The position numbers were made by a program, and so were the translations under genes. Below, one piece after another: positions 9,249 to 16,521 of a DNA stretch of 64,000 bases. Each line of letters begins with the position of its first letter. The stretch's first letter is position 1. Under the pieces are notes generated by a model. That model was not told the DNA's origin and did not search any database. It saw nothing but the letters and a program-made list of their open reading frames with translations. The stretch comes from Desmospora activa DSM 45169 (GTDB taxonomy: Bacteria; Bacillota; Bacilli; Thermoactinomycetales; DSM-45169), in contig NZ_PZZP01000001.1 of assembly GCF_003046315.1 (NCBI RefSeq), positions 1,364,001 through 1,428,000 on the forward strand. The letters run 5' to 3'.

Positions 9249-11810
9249 TTAAGCTAAAATCGTCACTGGCGACTGCAAATCAGGATAACGGTCTTGAATC
9301 CGTGTAATAGCAAGCAACACTCGTTCAAAATCTTGTCGGCCAAAGTTATGGGAAACGTCCGCCAATAGGGGCACAATCACTTCCGCGTTTTCCCTGCTCT
9401 CTTCTCCAAGCGGCAATAATAGGTCCAGTGCCATCTCCTTCGCTTTCCGCCCTCCGTGAACGCGGAACAGCACGGTGCGGAAAAAGAGTTCCATCCGCTG
9501 AAGAGATTCCGGCCTCCATGTCATCCGACTGGCCAATTGCAGCGCATACTCTTGCACTTGCAGATGAGGGCTTTCAGCAGCGCGAAACATCAATTCTGAC
9601 AGATCAAGCCGGTGTTCATGGGCTTGGACCAATGTCATCGCCAACTGCTGCACATCCGAGCGGGCGGTATCCAGTAAGCCATAAATGAGATCAGGGGAGA
9701 TCGCTTCCGCAGGTCGGGCCTCCAACTGATCGAATACCCAGTTGCGAGTGTCGTCCCAGTCGGTTTCAGCCAGGTTGACCCATAGATCATCCGTTAACCG
9801 ATGGTGTTCCCGCGGGATCATATTGCGCACTTCTTCTCGCACTCGTGCAAGCGGGCAATGGGCCAACTGCAACAATTGTCCTGCAGTCAGATTCCTCGGC
9901 TCTGGATCGGTCAACAAGAACAGGCGTTCACCCAATTCCCGTAACTCAGCCTGGTCGCTTTCAATCAGCCGTAACACTTTTTCAAAGGGGATATCGGCCA
10001 ATTCGTCAAAAAACAATCCTCCCAAGAGGTCATCACGAATATACCCCTTGACGTCATCTGGAAGGTCGGAACGAAGCATACGAATCCACATCTCTTGCAG
10101 AAACTCCGGCAACAATGGTACCATCCACAATCGCCGCTCCCGGAAAAACTGGGTTGTAAACGCCTGGTGGTCTTCGCCGGGAATTGAAGCGATCTCAGCT
10201 AATATCGCTCCATTCAATTCCAAAGCGACAAAATGCTCCGACAGTATCCCTCGTGCTGCCTCTTGGATCGATCCGTGTCCACAGCTTAAAAAAGGCAACA
10301 ACTGTGCTCCAGTTAGGGGGTGCTTGGAGATGTCGAGCTGCTCTAGCAGAGAAGCTGCCAATTCCAATAAAGCGGGATGATCGCTTTCTACCATTTCTTT
10401 CACGAGATCGATAGTGGTAATTTCCGATAAGACATGAGCGAAAGCGTTTTGGGTCAGCTCTACCCAGTCTTTGATCGTTTGTGGATCCGTTATTTTTTTT
10501 GTGCGTAAATCGGCGATAAAGCGTTGCAGCAGTTGAATGACATGCTCGTTACTCCAGCGATCGCGATACTGATGGATAAACCAGGTGGCCCCTTTCCGGA
10601 TCGCCGGATCTTGATGGGTAGAAAAGGACATCCAGGCATCAAAATCCGGCGCTTGTAAATCGGGATGCGTCAAGCGGTCCAGAATGAGCGAAGTGGCCCA
10701 TTTTCTTCGGGTGTAATGTTCCGACGAAGATAACAAGTCTTGCAGCTGCTCTAGAGAGATCTTTTGCAAATAAGAGGGATTACCTTGGATGAGCGCCCGT
10801 GCCGCAAACTGGATCACCGGGCCTGCCTTTCCTTCCAAAAACAGCCGCCGCAATTGGTCTGGATGATGATCCCACAATTCCGGAAAAGCTTCTTCCCGCT
10901 CTTCGGTCCAAGCGAGGGGATCGGGGGATTCTGCGGTGGCAGCCTTCCAGGTTTGACTACCTTTATAGACGAAGCGGGAGCTATTGTGGAAGAGGATATG
11001 GTTAAACAGCCATAAATGCGAAAAATCCCGATAGTTTTTAGAATCCATATCCCAGCGTTTGATGCCATTTTTGCTTTCATAGCATAACAAAGCTTCCGTC
11101 GCCAACCGAACATAGTCGGGAGAGCCCTTTTCCCCTAGGTCTCGCAACGTGCGCCAGCTACGGCGGCGGAGGTAGTGATGAGTCTTAGGGGAGTAAAATC
11201 GTTTGGAGGGGTCAAGGCTTTGAGGAAGATACCAGCCAAATTGTTTCTCTACATCAAAGCGATAAGCCAACACCGACCATATTTTTTCATCTTTCCGCTG
11301 TTCCGCCAGCTTATAAATCCCTTTAACATAGCGGAAAAAGACATGGCTAAACGGGATGAATTTCTCCCAATAACGCCCAGACCAGTATGATCTGTACTGC
11401 CAATGGTTAATCCAATAGTAGCGATCTTTATTCTCCACTAGATTTTCAGCCATTCTTCTAATCTCACCATCGGATGCATACTCCAACAACGTCCGTACTG
11501 CCTCTTTGGCCAAGGGTTCTTTTCGCAGATACAGCGTCCACAACCAAGAACCGTCATTTGTGTCTACAGCGGGGTTTGGTTCAATCCGCTCATACCGACG
11601 AGTTTCGCGATTGTATCGCTGGACGGTTACTGTAAATCCAACTGCGAATCTTTTTAGCTCTTGAATAAACGCAGGATCATTGTTGCGCAGAAGCTTCTCC
11701 AACTCTGGCGGCAACTGCGCTTTCGGCTTCTGTTCCCGCCACCAGGTAACTTGTTGTTGGTATTCCCGCTTGGCACGGTTAACGTGAACCAACTTTGATG
11801 AATCTCCCAA
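9249..11810 (-). CDS. Large HEAT/ARM-repeat protein of the retron operon
   Basis: An 853-residue protein. The first 300 or so residues are rich in aromatic and charged residues and carry no motif I recognise. From about residue 330 there are many helical repeats of HEAT/ARM appearance, for example QDPAIRKGATWFIHQYRD, LLELAASLLEQLDIS, LRELGERLFLLTDPEPRNL and LQVQEYALQLASRM. Such solenoids act as protein or nucleic-acid scaffolds. The start is a TTG at 11810 with AAAGGAGGG 8 bases upstream; the nearby ATG at 11818 is out of frame. It is the first gene of the operon, directly downstream of ncRNA copy 1 and its terminator, so transcription probably needs read-through or an unseen internal promoter. 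No catalytic motif was seen. Confidence 0.8.
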   Translation of the reverse strand: MGDSSKLVHVNRAKREYQQQVTWWREQKPKAQLPPELEKLLRNNDPAFIQELKRFAVGFTVTVQRYNRETRRYERIEPNPAVDTNDGSWLWTLYLRKEPLAKEAVRTLLEYASDGEIRRMAENLVENKDRYYWINHWQYRSYWSGRYWEKFIPFSHVFFRYVKGIYKLAEQRKDEKIWSVLAYRFDVEKQFGWYLPQSLDPSKRFYSPKTHHYLRRRSWRTLRDLGEKGSPDYVRLATEALLCYESKNGIKRWDMDSKNYRDFSHLWLFNHILFHNSSRFVYKGSQTWKAATAESPDPLAWTEEREEAFPELWDHHPDQLRRLFLEGKAGPVIQFAARALIQGNPSYLQKISLEQLQDLLSSSEHYTRRKWATSLILDRLTHPDLQAPDFDAWMSFSTHQDPAIRKGATWFIHQYRDRWSNEHVIQLLQRFIADLRTKKITDPQTIKDWVELTQNAFAHVLSEITTIDLVKEMVESDHPALLELAASLLEQLDISKHPLTGAQLLPFLSCGHGSIQEAARGILSEHFVALELNGAILAEIASIPGEDHQAFTTQFFRERRLWMVPLLPEFLQEMWIRMLRSDLPDDVKGYIRDDLLGGLFFDELADIPFEKVLRLIESDQAELRELGERLFLLTDPEPRNLTAGQLLQLAHCPLARVREEVRNMIPREHHRLTDDLWVNLAETDWDDTRNWVFDQLEARPAEAISPDLIYGLLDTARSDVQQLAMTLVQAHEHRLDLSELMFRAAESPHLQVQEYALQLASRMTWRPESLQRMELFFRTVLFRVHGGRKAKEMALDLLLPLGEESRENAEVIVPLLADVSHNFGRQDFERVLLAITRIQDRYPDLQSPVTILA

Positions 11811-11832
11811 TCACTCATCCCTCCTTTGAATG

Positions 11833-11864
11833 AAAAAGGGCCCGACCCTTTGCAAGGCCAGGCC
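11833..11864 (-). terminator. Terminator after ncRNA copy 1 (upstream of HEAT gene)
   Basis: Minus strand: GGCCTGGCCTT, GCAA loop (a GNRA tetraloop), AGGGTCGGGCC, then CTTTTT. The stem uses a few G-U pairs. It lies between the ncRNA and the HEAT gene ribosome site, so it could make the operon depend on partial read-through. Confidence 0.75.
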
Positions 11865-11865
11865 G

Positions 11866-12097
11866 GAAATCGACTTCGTCCACTACAACTCATAGGAGCT
11901 GGCTTCGCCACTGAACAGGCCTGCGGGGTGGTGCACCCCTTTGGCTGCGGCTTCGCCTGACTAGGCGGCCACAAGGGGTGCACCACCCCGCATTAGGCCT
12001 GCCAAGTCGCGCGGAGCCGGGTGATGAATGTGACACATCACGGCATGTATGGCGGTACACCATACAATTAGCTGGACAAAGCAGAATTCGTATGTAT
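11866..12097 (-). ncRNA. Retron-like msr-msd RNA, copy 1
   Basis: Read on the minus strand from the promoter: an a1-like end (GAATTCTGCTTTGTCC, plus 12074-12089), then AGC (plus 12071-12073) as a candidate branch-G site. Hairpin 1 is TGTATGG / CCATACA with loop TGTACCG (plus 12046-12066). Hairpin 2 is at 12016-12044. The long msd-like stem has outer CAGGCCT / AGGCCTG and inner 19-bp arms at 11923-11941 and 11973-11991. A small TGGC-GAA-GCCA hairpin follows. The a2-like end (plus 11866-11880) pairs with a1, with two mismatches and some G-U pairs. This order (a1, AGC, msr hairpins, long msd stem, a2) is that of retron RNAs. The function, as template for msDNA by the downstream reverse transcriptase, is inferred. 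Exact ends are estimates. Confidence 0.78.
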
Positions 12098-12103
12098 GTT
12101 CCC

Positions 12104-12132
12104 ATTTTAAAATAGGAACATTAGTCTGTCAA
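12104..12132 (-). promoter_or_regulatory. Sigma-A-type promoter of ncRNA copy 1
   Basis: Minus strand TTGACA (12127-12132), 17-base spacer, TAAAAT (12104-12109). The -35 is consensus and the spacer optimal, so transcription should begin near 12097, just ahead of the a1 segment. Confidence 0.85.
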
Positions 12133-12309
12133 TGGATAATAGAAATATTTTTTGATTTTATGCTAGATCTTACATCGTCTTTAGTATGTTGCCGTCTGAG
12201 AGTCCGCAGATTTAGTCGTGGAATGAAAGACGGTATTGCTTGAAACCCTCCTTCTGGAGATAGAAGAGCAATGCATCTTTGCAATTGATGAATCGCCCAC
12301 CCTTGAATG

Positions 12310-12341
12310 AAAAAGGGCCCGACCTTTTGCAAGGCCAGGCC
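12310..12341 (-). terminator. Terminator after ncRNA copy 2
   Basis: Minus strand GGCCTGGCCTT, GCAA tetraloop, AAGGTCGGGCC, then CTTTTT. The 11-bp stem includes two G-U pairs. It would end the copy 2 transcript as an RNA of roughly 260 nt. Confidence 0.82.
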
Positions 12342-12342
12342 G

Positions 12343-12573
12343 GAAATCGACTTCGTCCACTACAACTCATAGGAGCTGGCTTCGCCACTGAACAGGCCTG
12401 CGGGGATACCCCCCTTTTTGGCCGTAGCTACGCTTGACTAGTAGGCGAAAAAGGGGGGTATCCCCGCATTAGGCCTGCCAAGTCGCGCGGAGCCGGGTGA
12501 TGAATGTGACACATCACGGCATGTGCGGCGGTACACCGCACAATCAGCTAGACAAAGTAGAATTCGTATGTAT
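12343..12573 (-). ncRNA. Retron-like msr-msd RNA, copy 2
   Basis: Same architecture as copy 1. The a1-like end is at plus 12551-12565 and AGC at 12547-12549. Hairpin 1 is TGTGCGG / CCGCACA with the same loop TGTACCG (12522-12542). Hairpin 2 is at 12492-12520. The outer stem is CAGGCCT / AGGCCTG, the inner perfect 20-bp arms lie at 12400-12419 and 12448-12467, and a2 is at 12343-12357. Against copy 1, hairpin 1 shows two compensatory pair changes and the long stem has a different sequence with both arms changed together, while flanks and loops are conserved. That is strong evidence for selection on RNA (or cDNA) structure. The Rfam or retron family was not searched. Confidence 0.78.
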
Positions 12574-12579
12574 GTTCTT

Positions 12580-12608
12580 ATAATAAAATAGGAATATTAG
12601 TCTGTCAA
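12580..12608 (-). promoter_or_regulatory. Sigma-A-type promoter of ncRNA copy 2
   Basis: Minus strand TTGACA (12603-12608), 17-base spacer, TATTAT (12580-12585). It is near consensus and slightly stronger by eye than the copy 1 promoter. Confidence 0.88.
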
Positions 12609-12732
12609 TAGATAATAGATGTATTTTTGATTTTCTTCTGGATATCACGTAGACTCCCTTTGTTTGTAAATAAACGCTCAAATGACTGTAGCTATGGTAA
12701 ACTAAAACCGATTATGACAAGGAGGGCTTTCT

Positions 12733-13404
12733 ATGTTTCGTTTTTTTAATCGGGTTCGTACACTGGTTTCTGCTGAACTAAACTCCGCATTGGATAAAGC
12801 GGAAGATCCAGTCAAAATGTTGGATCAATATATGATCGACATGGGGAAAGATATCGCTGAAGTGGAAGCGGCAGTAGCTAACCAGATCGCCAATGAAAAA
12901 ATGTTGGAGAAAAAGTTAAATGACGCGCAGACACTTGTAGAAAAGCGGGAACAACAGGCGATCCACGCCCTTGAAGCCGGTGAGGAAGATTTAGCACGTA
13001 GGCTGTTGGAAGATAAGCAAAACCATCAGCAACAAGTAGATACACTACAAGCTTCTTATGAAGAAGCCCAATCGTTGTCGGAGGAATTACGAGGCAAGTT
13101 ACAAGAGATGAAAGATGAATATCAACAGATGAAATTGAAGAAAGATGCACTACAAGCACGTGCCGTCAGTGCCAAAACAAGAACAAAAGTAAACCGAACA
13201 CTTTCCGATGTGAACCATGGTAGCGCCCGTGACGGCTTTAACAAAATGGAAGAGAAAGTACTGCAATATGAAGCAGAAGCAGAAACCTCCGAGGATATGC
13301 GCAGTGCCAACCGCTCCCTTGATGATGAAGTGAAAAGCCTCACCTCTTCTAACAAAGTAGACGATGAGTTAGCAGCGTTAAAGGCTCGGTTGAATAAAGA
13401 GTGA
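12733..13404 (+). CDS. PspA/IM30-family membrane-stress protein
   Basis: A 223-residue protein beginning MFRFFNRVRTLVSAELNSALDKAEDPVKMLDQYMIDM, the classic PspA/IM30 start with an amphipathic helix, followed by long coiled-coil helices almost to the C terminus. These ESCRT-III-related proteins bind and repair stressed membranes from the cytoplasmic face. The ribosome site AAGGAGGG precedes the ATG. It is followed by a small membrane-anchored gene on the same strand and faces a TPM-domain gene, a neighbourhood often seen for PspA. Its promoter region abuts the ncRNA promoter block. Confidence 0.92.
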   Translation: MFRFFNRVRTLVSAELNSALDKAEDPVKMLDQYMIDMGKDIAEVEAAVANQIANEKMLEKKLNDAQTLVEKREQQAIHALEAGEEDLARRLLEDKQNHQQQVDTLQASYEEAQSLSEELRGKLQEMKDEYQQMKLKKDALQARAVSAKTRTKVNRTLSDVNHGSARDGFNKMEEKVLQYEAEAETSEDMRSANRSLDDEVKSLTSSNKVDDELAALKARLNKE

Positions 13405-13447
13405 ATCTTCTCGAAAATCCGTTCATCAAACTGCATGGGAGAGAGGG

Positions 13448-13762
13448 GTGATTGAGTTGGAATCGATTGTGTTATCAGTCGGTGGATTACTTCTCGTTTT
13501 TTTCGCTATTTATTATGGTTTGCTCGAAAAACGACTCAATCAAATCAAGCGACAAGTAGAGCGGAATCACTATTTGCTTCGTGAAATCGCCAAAAAATTA
13601 GATGTAGGTGAAGAAGAACAGAATCAAAAGGTTGTGGAACTTCTTGCGCAGGGGAAGAAAATCGAGGCAATCAAAGAGGCAAGGATGCTCTATCCCCACT
13701 TTGGCTTAAAAGAAGCAAAAGAATATGTGGATGCAATGGAAAAACAACATAAAGGGCTCTAA
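13448..13762 (+). CDS. Small membrane-anchored protein with L7/L12 C-terminal-like segment
   Basis: A 104-residue protein. Residues 5-24 form one membrane helix, followed by a short helical linker. The last 45 residues (KVVELLAQGKKIEAIKEARMLYPHFGLKEAKEYVDAM) resemble the ribosomal protein bL12 C-terminal domain, which binds translation factors in the ribosome but is also found as a spare module in membrane proteins. The start is a GTG at 13448 or a TTG at 13457; the ribosome site GGGAGAGAGGGG favours the latter if spacing decides. It lies 44 bases after PspA and is probably co-transcribed. Function unknown. Confidence 0.75.
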   Translation: MIELESIVLSVGGLLLVFFAIYYGLLEKRLNQIKRQVERNHYLLREIAKKLDVGEEEQNQKVVELLAQGKKIEAIKEARMLYPHFGLKEAKEYVDAMEKQHKGL

Positions 13763-13765
13763 TTT

Positions 13766-13819
13766 AACACAAAAATGACTCAGGAACCGCTTTTGTGGCT
13801 TCCGAGTCATTTTTGTGTT
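13766..13819. terminator. Bidirectional terminator between convergent genes
   Basis: AACACAAAAATGACTC ... GAGTCATTTTTGTGTT with an inner GGAA/TTCC extension lies between the L7/L12-like gene and the TPM-domain gene. T-runs are present on both strands. Confidence 0.88.
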
Positions 13820-13841
13820 TATACCGATCAATATAAGTGAT

Positions 13842-16124
13842 TCACCACTTTGCCCCTCCTCCTTTTGAGTTAGAATTGCCCCAGCTTGCTCCCGCTCCTT
13901 TCGTTGAAGAGTTACGCAAGCGATCTCGTTGTTTTTGTTGTTGTATCCTGCGATACTCCTTTTCCATCTCCCGGATGATGCCTTTGGCATGGCGGATATC
14001 GGCCATCGCTTCCGCATAGGAACCGTTATCGATCGCGATTTGAACCGTATCGGTCGAGCGCTTAAAATCCCGACGATAGCTGTGCATCGTCAATCCACCC
14101 GACATGCCGAAGGAACGATAGGATTCTTGCACCTTTTCCAACTCTGCGGTAGCTTGCTTCTTTTGTTTTCGCCATTGGCTTACTTCCCGCTTTAATTGGA
14201 GCGCATCTCGCTCAAGCTGCTTGCTTTCTGTTTCCAAATCGTGGATATTTAGCGGGGGTTGTTTGATCTGGACATCGATCTCGTTTAATTGCTGTTGCAC
14301 ATCAACTACGGTTACAGTAGCCGCCGCTATCGGCAGCTGTTCCGCTTCAGCCGTTTTCACGGATTTGTTCAGATTATCCGCTGCAGTTTGCACCCGTTGT
14401 TTGATATTAGACAATTGTTGTTGCAACTGGTCGTATCGACCAAAACATTCCCTATGCTCTTGTTTATACTGGCGAAATACCTGTTTTGCCTCGTTCATGC
14501 GCTGCCCTGCCCGATGATATTGTTGCACATTGACGGCGAGATCCTCCTCGATCGTAAACAGGCGTTTCTTTATATCGTGAGCATGCTCGATCATTTTTTG
14601 GTATCGATTCGGAAGATCGTCAAAATGAAGCCCTTCAAACATGGGTTGCAATCGTTCCATCTGCTCTGCAAACAGCTGATCCAATTCCTCCGTTGCCGGA
14701 ATGGTGGAGCGAATCTGATTCATTTCCACCGCTGTCCCGTCTCGCAACTCCAACAGTTGATCCACTGTGCGCTGCCCTTTTTGCAGGAGTTGTTGAAACT
14801 GATCGTATTGCTCCTGAAACCCGGGAACATCCCCTTGCCAAAAATGCTCGCGAATACCTGCAATATAATCGACGGCATCATTCACAGATTGATATGGGTC
14901 GGCGTCCGGGAGCAACAAGTTTTCATCTTTTACCTGTTGGTCGATGTCAGTCCATACTTGTTGCTGTATCTTTTCCAACGTATGAACCGCTTCTTCATGC
15001 TTCGCCATCGTTTGAATGTCTTTTTCCAGCTGATTGATTTGTTTCTCCGCTTTTTCGGCATAATGGTGGCTGGCCACATAGTCGAGGGAGTGATCGTGTT
15101 TTTCCGCTTGTTCCAGTAAATTATTCGCTTCTTCATAGCAGTGTTGCAATTGCTGTAACGGCCATTCTTTCTCTTGTTGCCAGGATGTGACTTGTTGGTG
15201 GATCGATTGTAGACGGCTTTTTCCCTGCTTCAAATTGGCTGACACTTCTTTTTCCAATTGCTTCAGTTCATCGATCCGCGCTTTCAATTCGTTAAAACGC
15301 CCTTTTGTTTCCTTTAACTTCGAATTGATCTTCTTTAGCATTTTTTTCATCTGTTTTCTTTTAAACAATCGAATCGGATAATGAAGACTACCCCGATATG
15401 CCTTCACCTCTTCAATTAACGACCATAACCCGTTTTTGATGGCGTCCAAGTTTTCGGATGTTTTTCCAGCACTCAGTTTGATACGCTCATCCACTTCGTT
15501 ATAGGGAGCGTACAACGATTGCTCCAGCGTTGCCCATTTGTTGGAGAGATCGCGGAAACGGCGCCGCTCTAAGATGATGTGATACACTTGGTGACCTAAG
15601 GTGACCGGAAACGAGAGAACGACGACTATGGCGCCAACAATAACGAATAGTGTCTCTTTGGAAAAAGTAGAAGCACTGGAGAAAATCGAACCAAAGAATG
15701 ATCCCTCAATTTGTTGTACCACCTCTTTGACGCCGCCGCTGAAGTCACCCCTTTGCGCATATGCCGGAAAAGAAGATGTCACCTCCTCAATCTTCCTCTG
15801 ATCAATGCGATCATTCCGTGTCGATATGTAGATCTCTTGCTCTTCTTTCGCCAATACGATTAAGACTGCACCCTGCGGTAGTGATCGTAGCTCATCATCT
15901 GCAAAACGGGCAATGTTTTCTCCATTTAAGTCCGGAACCGTTTTCAGATAGTAAGCATAAGACTGATCGTTAAACAGCTGCTGTAACTCTTGTATCTCTT
16001 GATTAGTAAAGAATTCCCCTTCATCGACGATACGGTCGCCTGGTGCTGCGTGTCCTATGGGAGTGCTCAAGAGAAAAATGGATAAAAAAGCGAAAAAAAC
16101 AGCAATAATCGGTTTTTGTTTCAC
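13842..16124 (-). CDS. TPM-domain membrane protein with long coiled-coil region
   Basis: A 760-residue protein. A cleavable signal (MKQKPIIAVFFAFLSIFLLSTPIGHAA) is followed by an extracytoplasmic TPM domain (about 30-150; VDEGEFFTNQEIQELQQLF, LPQGAVLIVLAKEEQEIYIST, FPAYAQRGDFSGGVKEVVQQIEG), then a membrane helix near 160-180 (TLFVIVGAIVVVLSFPVTLG). A cytoplasmic coiled-coil region of more than 500 residues follows, ending in a Gly/Ser/Lys tail (SSTKGAGASWGNSNSKGGGAKW split across the last 25 residues), the usual ending of TPM proteins. TPM domains occur in photosystem repair and membrane-stress proteins. The coiled-coil part recalls EzrA-like organisation. It converges on PspA, so a shared envelope-stress role is inferred. 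Confidence 0.85.
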   Translation of the reverse strand: MKQKPIIAVFFAFLSIFLLSTPIGHAAPGDRIVDEGEFFTNQEIQELQQLFNDQSYAYYLKTVPDLNGENIARFADDELRSLPQGAVLIVLAKEEQEIYISTRNDRIDQRKIEEVTSSFPAYAQRGDFSGGVKEVVQQIEGSFFGSIFSSASTFSKETLFVIVGAIVVVLSFPVTLGHQVYHIILERRRFRDLSNKWATLEQSLYAPYNEVDERIKLSAGKTSENLDAIKNGLWSLIEEVKAYRGSLHYPIRLFKRKQMKKMLKKINSKLKETKGRFNELKARIDELKQLEKEVSANLKQGKSRLQSIHQQVTSWQQEKEWPLQQLQHCYEEANNLLEQAEKHDHSLDYVASHHYAEKAEKQINQLEKDIQTMAKHEEAVHTLEKIQQQVWTDIDQQVKDENLLLPDADPYQSVNDAVDYIAGIREHFWQGDVPGFQEQYDQFQQLLQKGQRTVDQLLELRDGTAVEMNQIRSTIPATEELDQLFAEQMERLQPMFEGLHFDDLPNRYQKMIEHAHDIKKRLFTIEEDLAVNVQQYHRAGQRMNEAKQVFRQYKQEHRECFGRYDQLQQQLSNIKQRVQTAADNLNKSVKTAEAEQLPIAAATVTVVDVQQQLNEIDVQIKQPPLNIHDLETESKQLERDALQLKREVSQWRKQKKQATAELEKVQESYRSFGMSGGLTMHSYRRDFKRSTDTVQIAIDNGSYAEAMADIRHAKGIIREMEKEYRRIQQQKQRDRLRNSSTKGAGASWGNSNSKGGGAKW

Positions 16125-16521
16125 GTTTACTCCTCCTTTGCAATCGCCTCCCCCAACTATAAACCTTTCCTAACATAGGATTGTCAGCAATGTCAAATTA
16201 TTTTTCTGAAATGGAAACCAGACAGCCAAAAAGAAAGAAAAGAGCTTCCGTGGATCACGGAAACCCAGGCGCGAAGTTGTTAAGGCATAAAGCCTTCTTG
16301 ACTCACAAAAATTCGCTCAAAAGATCGGTGCTTGACGATATTCCAAACCGGTATCGCGTCATCTCGATTCGACTGCGATAATCGGTTTCCTCATCGTACC
16401 TGTCAATGATTTCTTGACATTGGTGGCGGCTCAACAAAGGTGGGAGTTTCACGTACCCCTGCTTGTTCAGTGATTGGTGAATGGTATTCCAATCCTATGT
16501 CGCAAAATCCGCTCCGATCGA
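16125..16521. other. 397-bp intergenic stretch, no gene recognised
   Basis: It holds a 7-bp hairpin (TTCCGTG / CACGGAA, 16247-16263) whose minus-strand side is followed by a T-rich tract, a weak terminator candidate for the methyltransferase gene. A short plus-strand frame at 16181-16381 lacks a ribosome site. It could hold the relic of a decayed gene, but I cannot name one. Confidence 0.5.

Larger units (their letters stand above)
11795..12165 (-). repeat. Tandem repeat copy 1 (promoter + ncRNA + terminator + gene-start block)
   Basis: This block is nearly identical to 12285-12642, apart from the central stem. It spans an upstream A/T-rich part, a promoter, the structured RNA, a terminator and the first bases of the HEAT gene. 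The -35 boxes are 476 bases apart and the terminators 477 apart, so this is a direct duplication. Confidence 0.92.
12285..12642 (-). repeat. Tandem repeat copy 2 (promoter + ncRNA + terminator + gene-start relic)
   Basis: Second unit of the duplication. Its operon-side end keeps about 15 bases resembling the HEAT gene start (GGGCGATTCATCAA against GGGAGATTCATCAA) but lacks the GGAGG ribosome site and any open frame, so it is a relic. A unique spacer of about 119 bases (12166-12284) with no recognisable gene separates it from copy 1. Confidence 0.9.

Noticed and set aside
11654-12332. Open frames of 60-110 codons crossing the ncRNA units
   Set aside because: They run through promoters, hairpins and terminators, lack ribosome sites and are explained by the GC-rich structured repeats.
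11795-12642. CRISPR array or IS/MITE pair
   Set aside because: There are only two long units (about 360 bp), with no short repeat-spacer pattern and no transposase or terminal target duplication. Consensus promoters and terminators and the position ahead of a reverse transcriptase fit retron RNAs better. A MITE-like origin is not fully excluded.
6101-12642. Diversity-generating retroelement
   Set aside because: Copies differ in both arms of a non-coding stem with kept pairing, not at adenines of a coding repeat, and there is no variable C-terminal target gene.
16181-16381. Small gene or transposase remnant in the intergenic region
   Set aside because: No ribosome site, no known motif, and neither strand gives a convincing protein.
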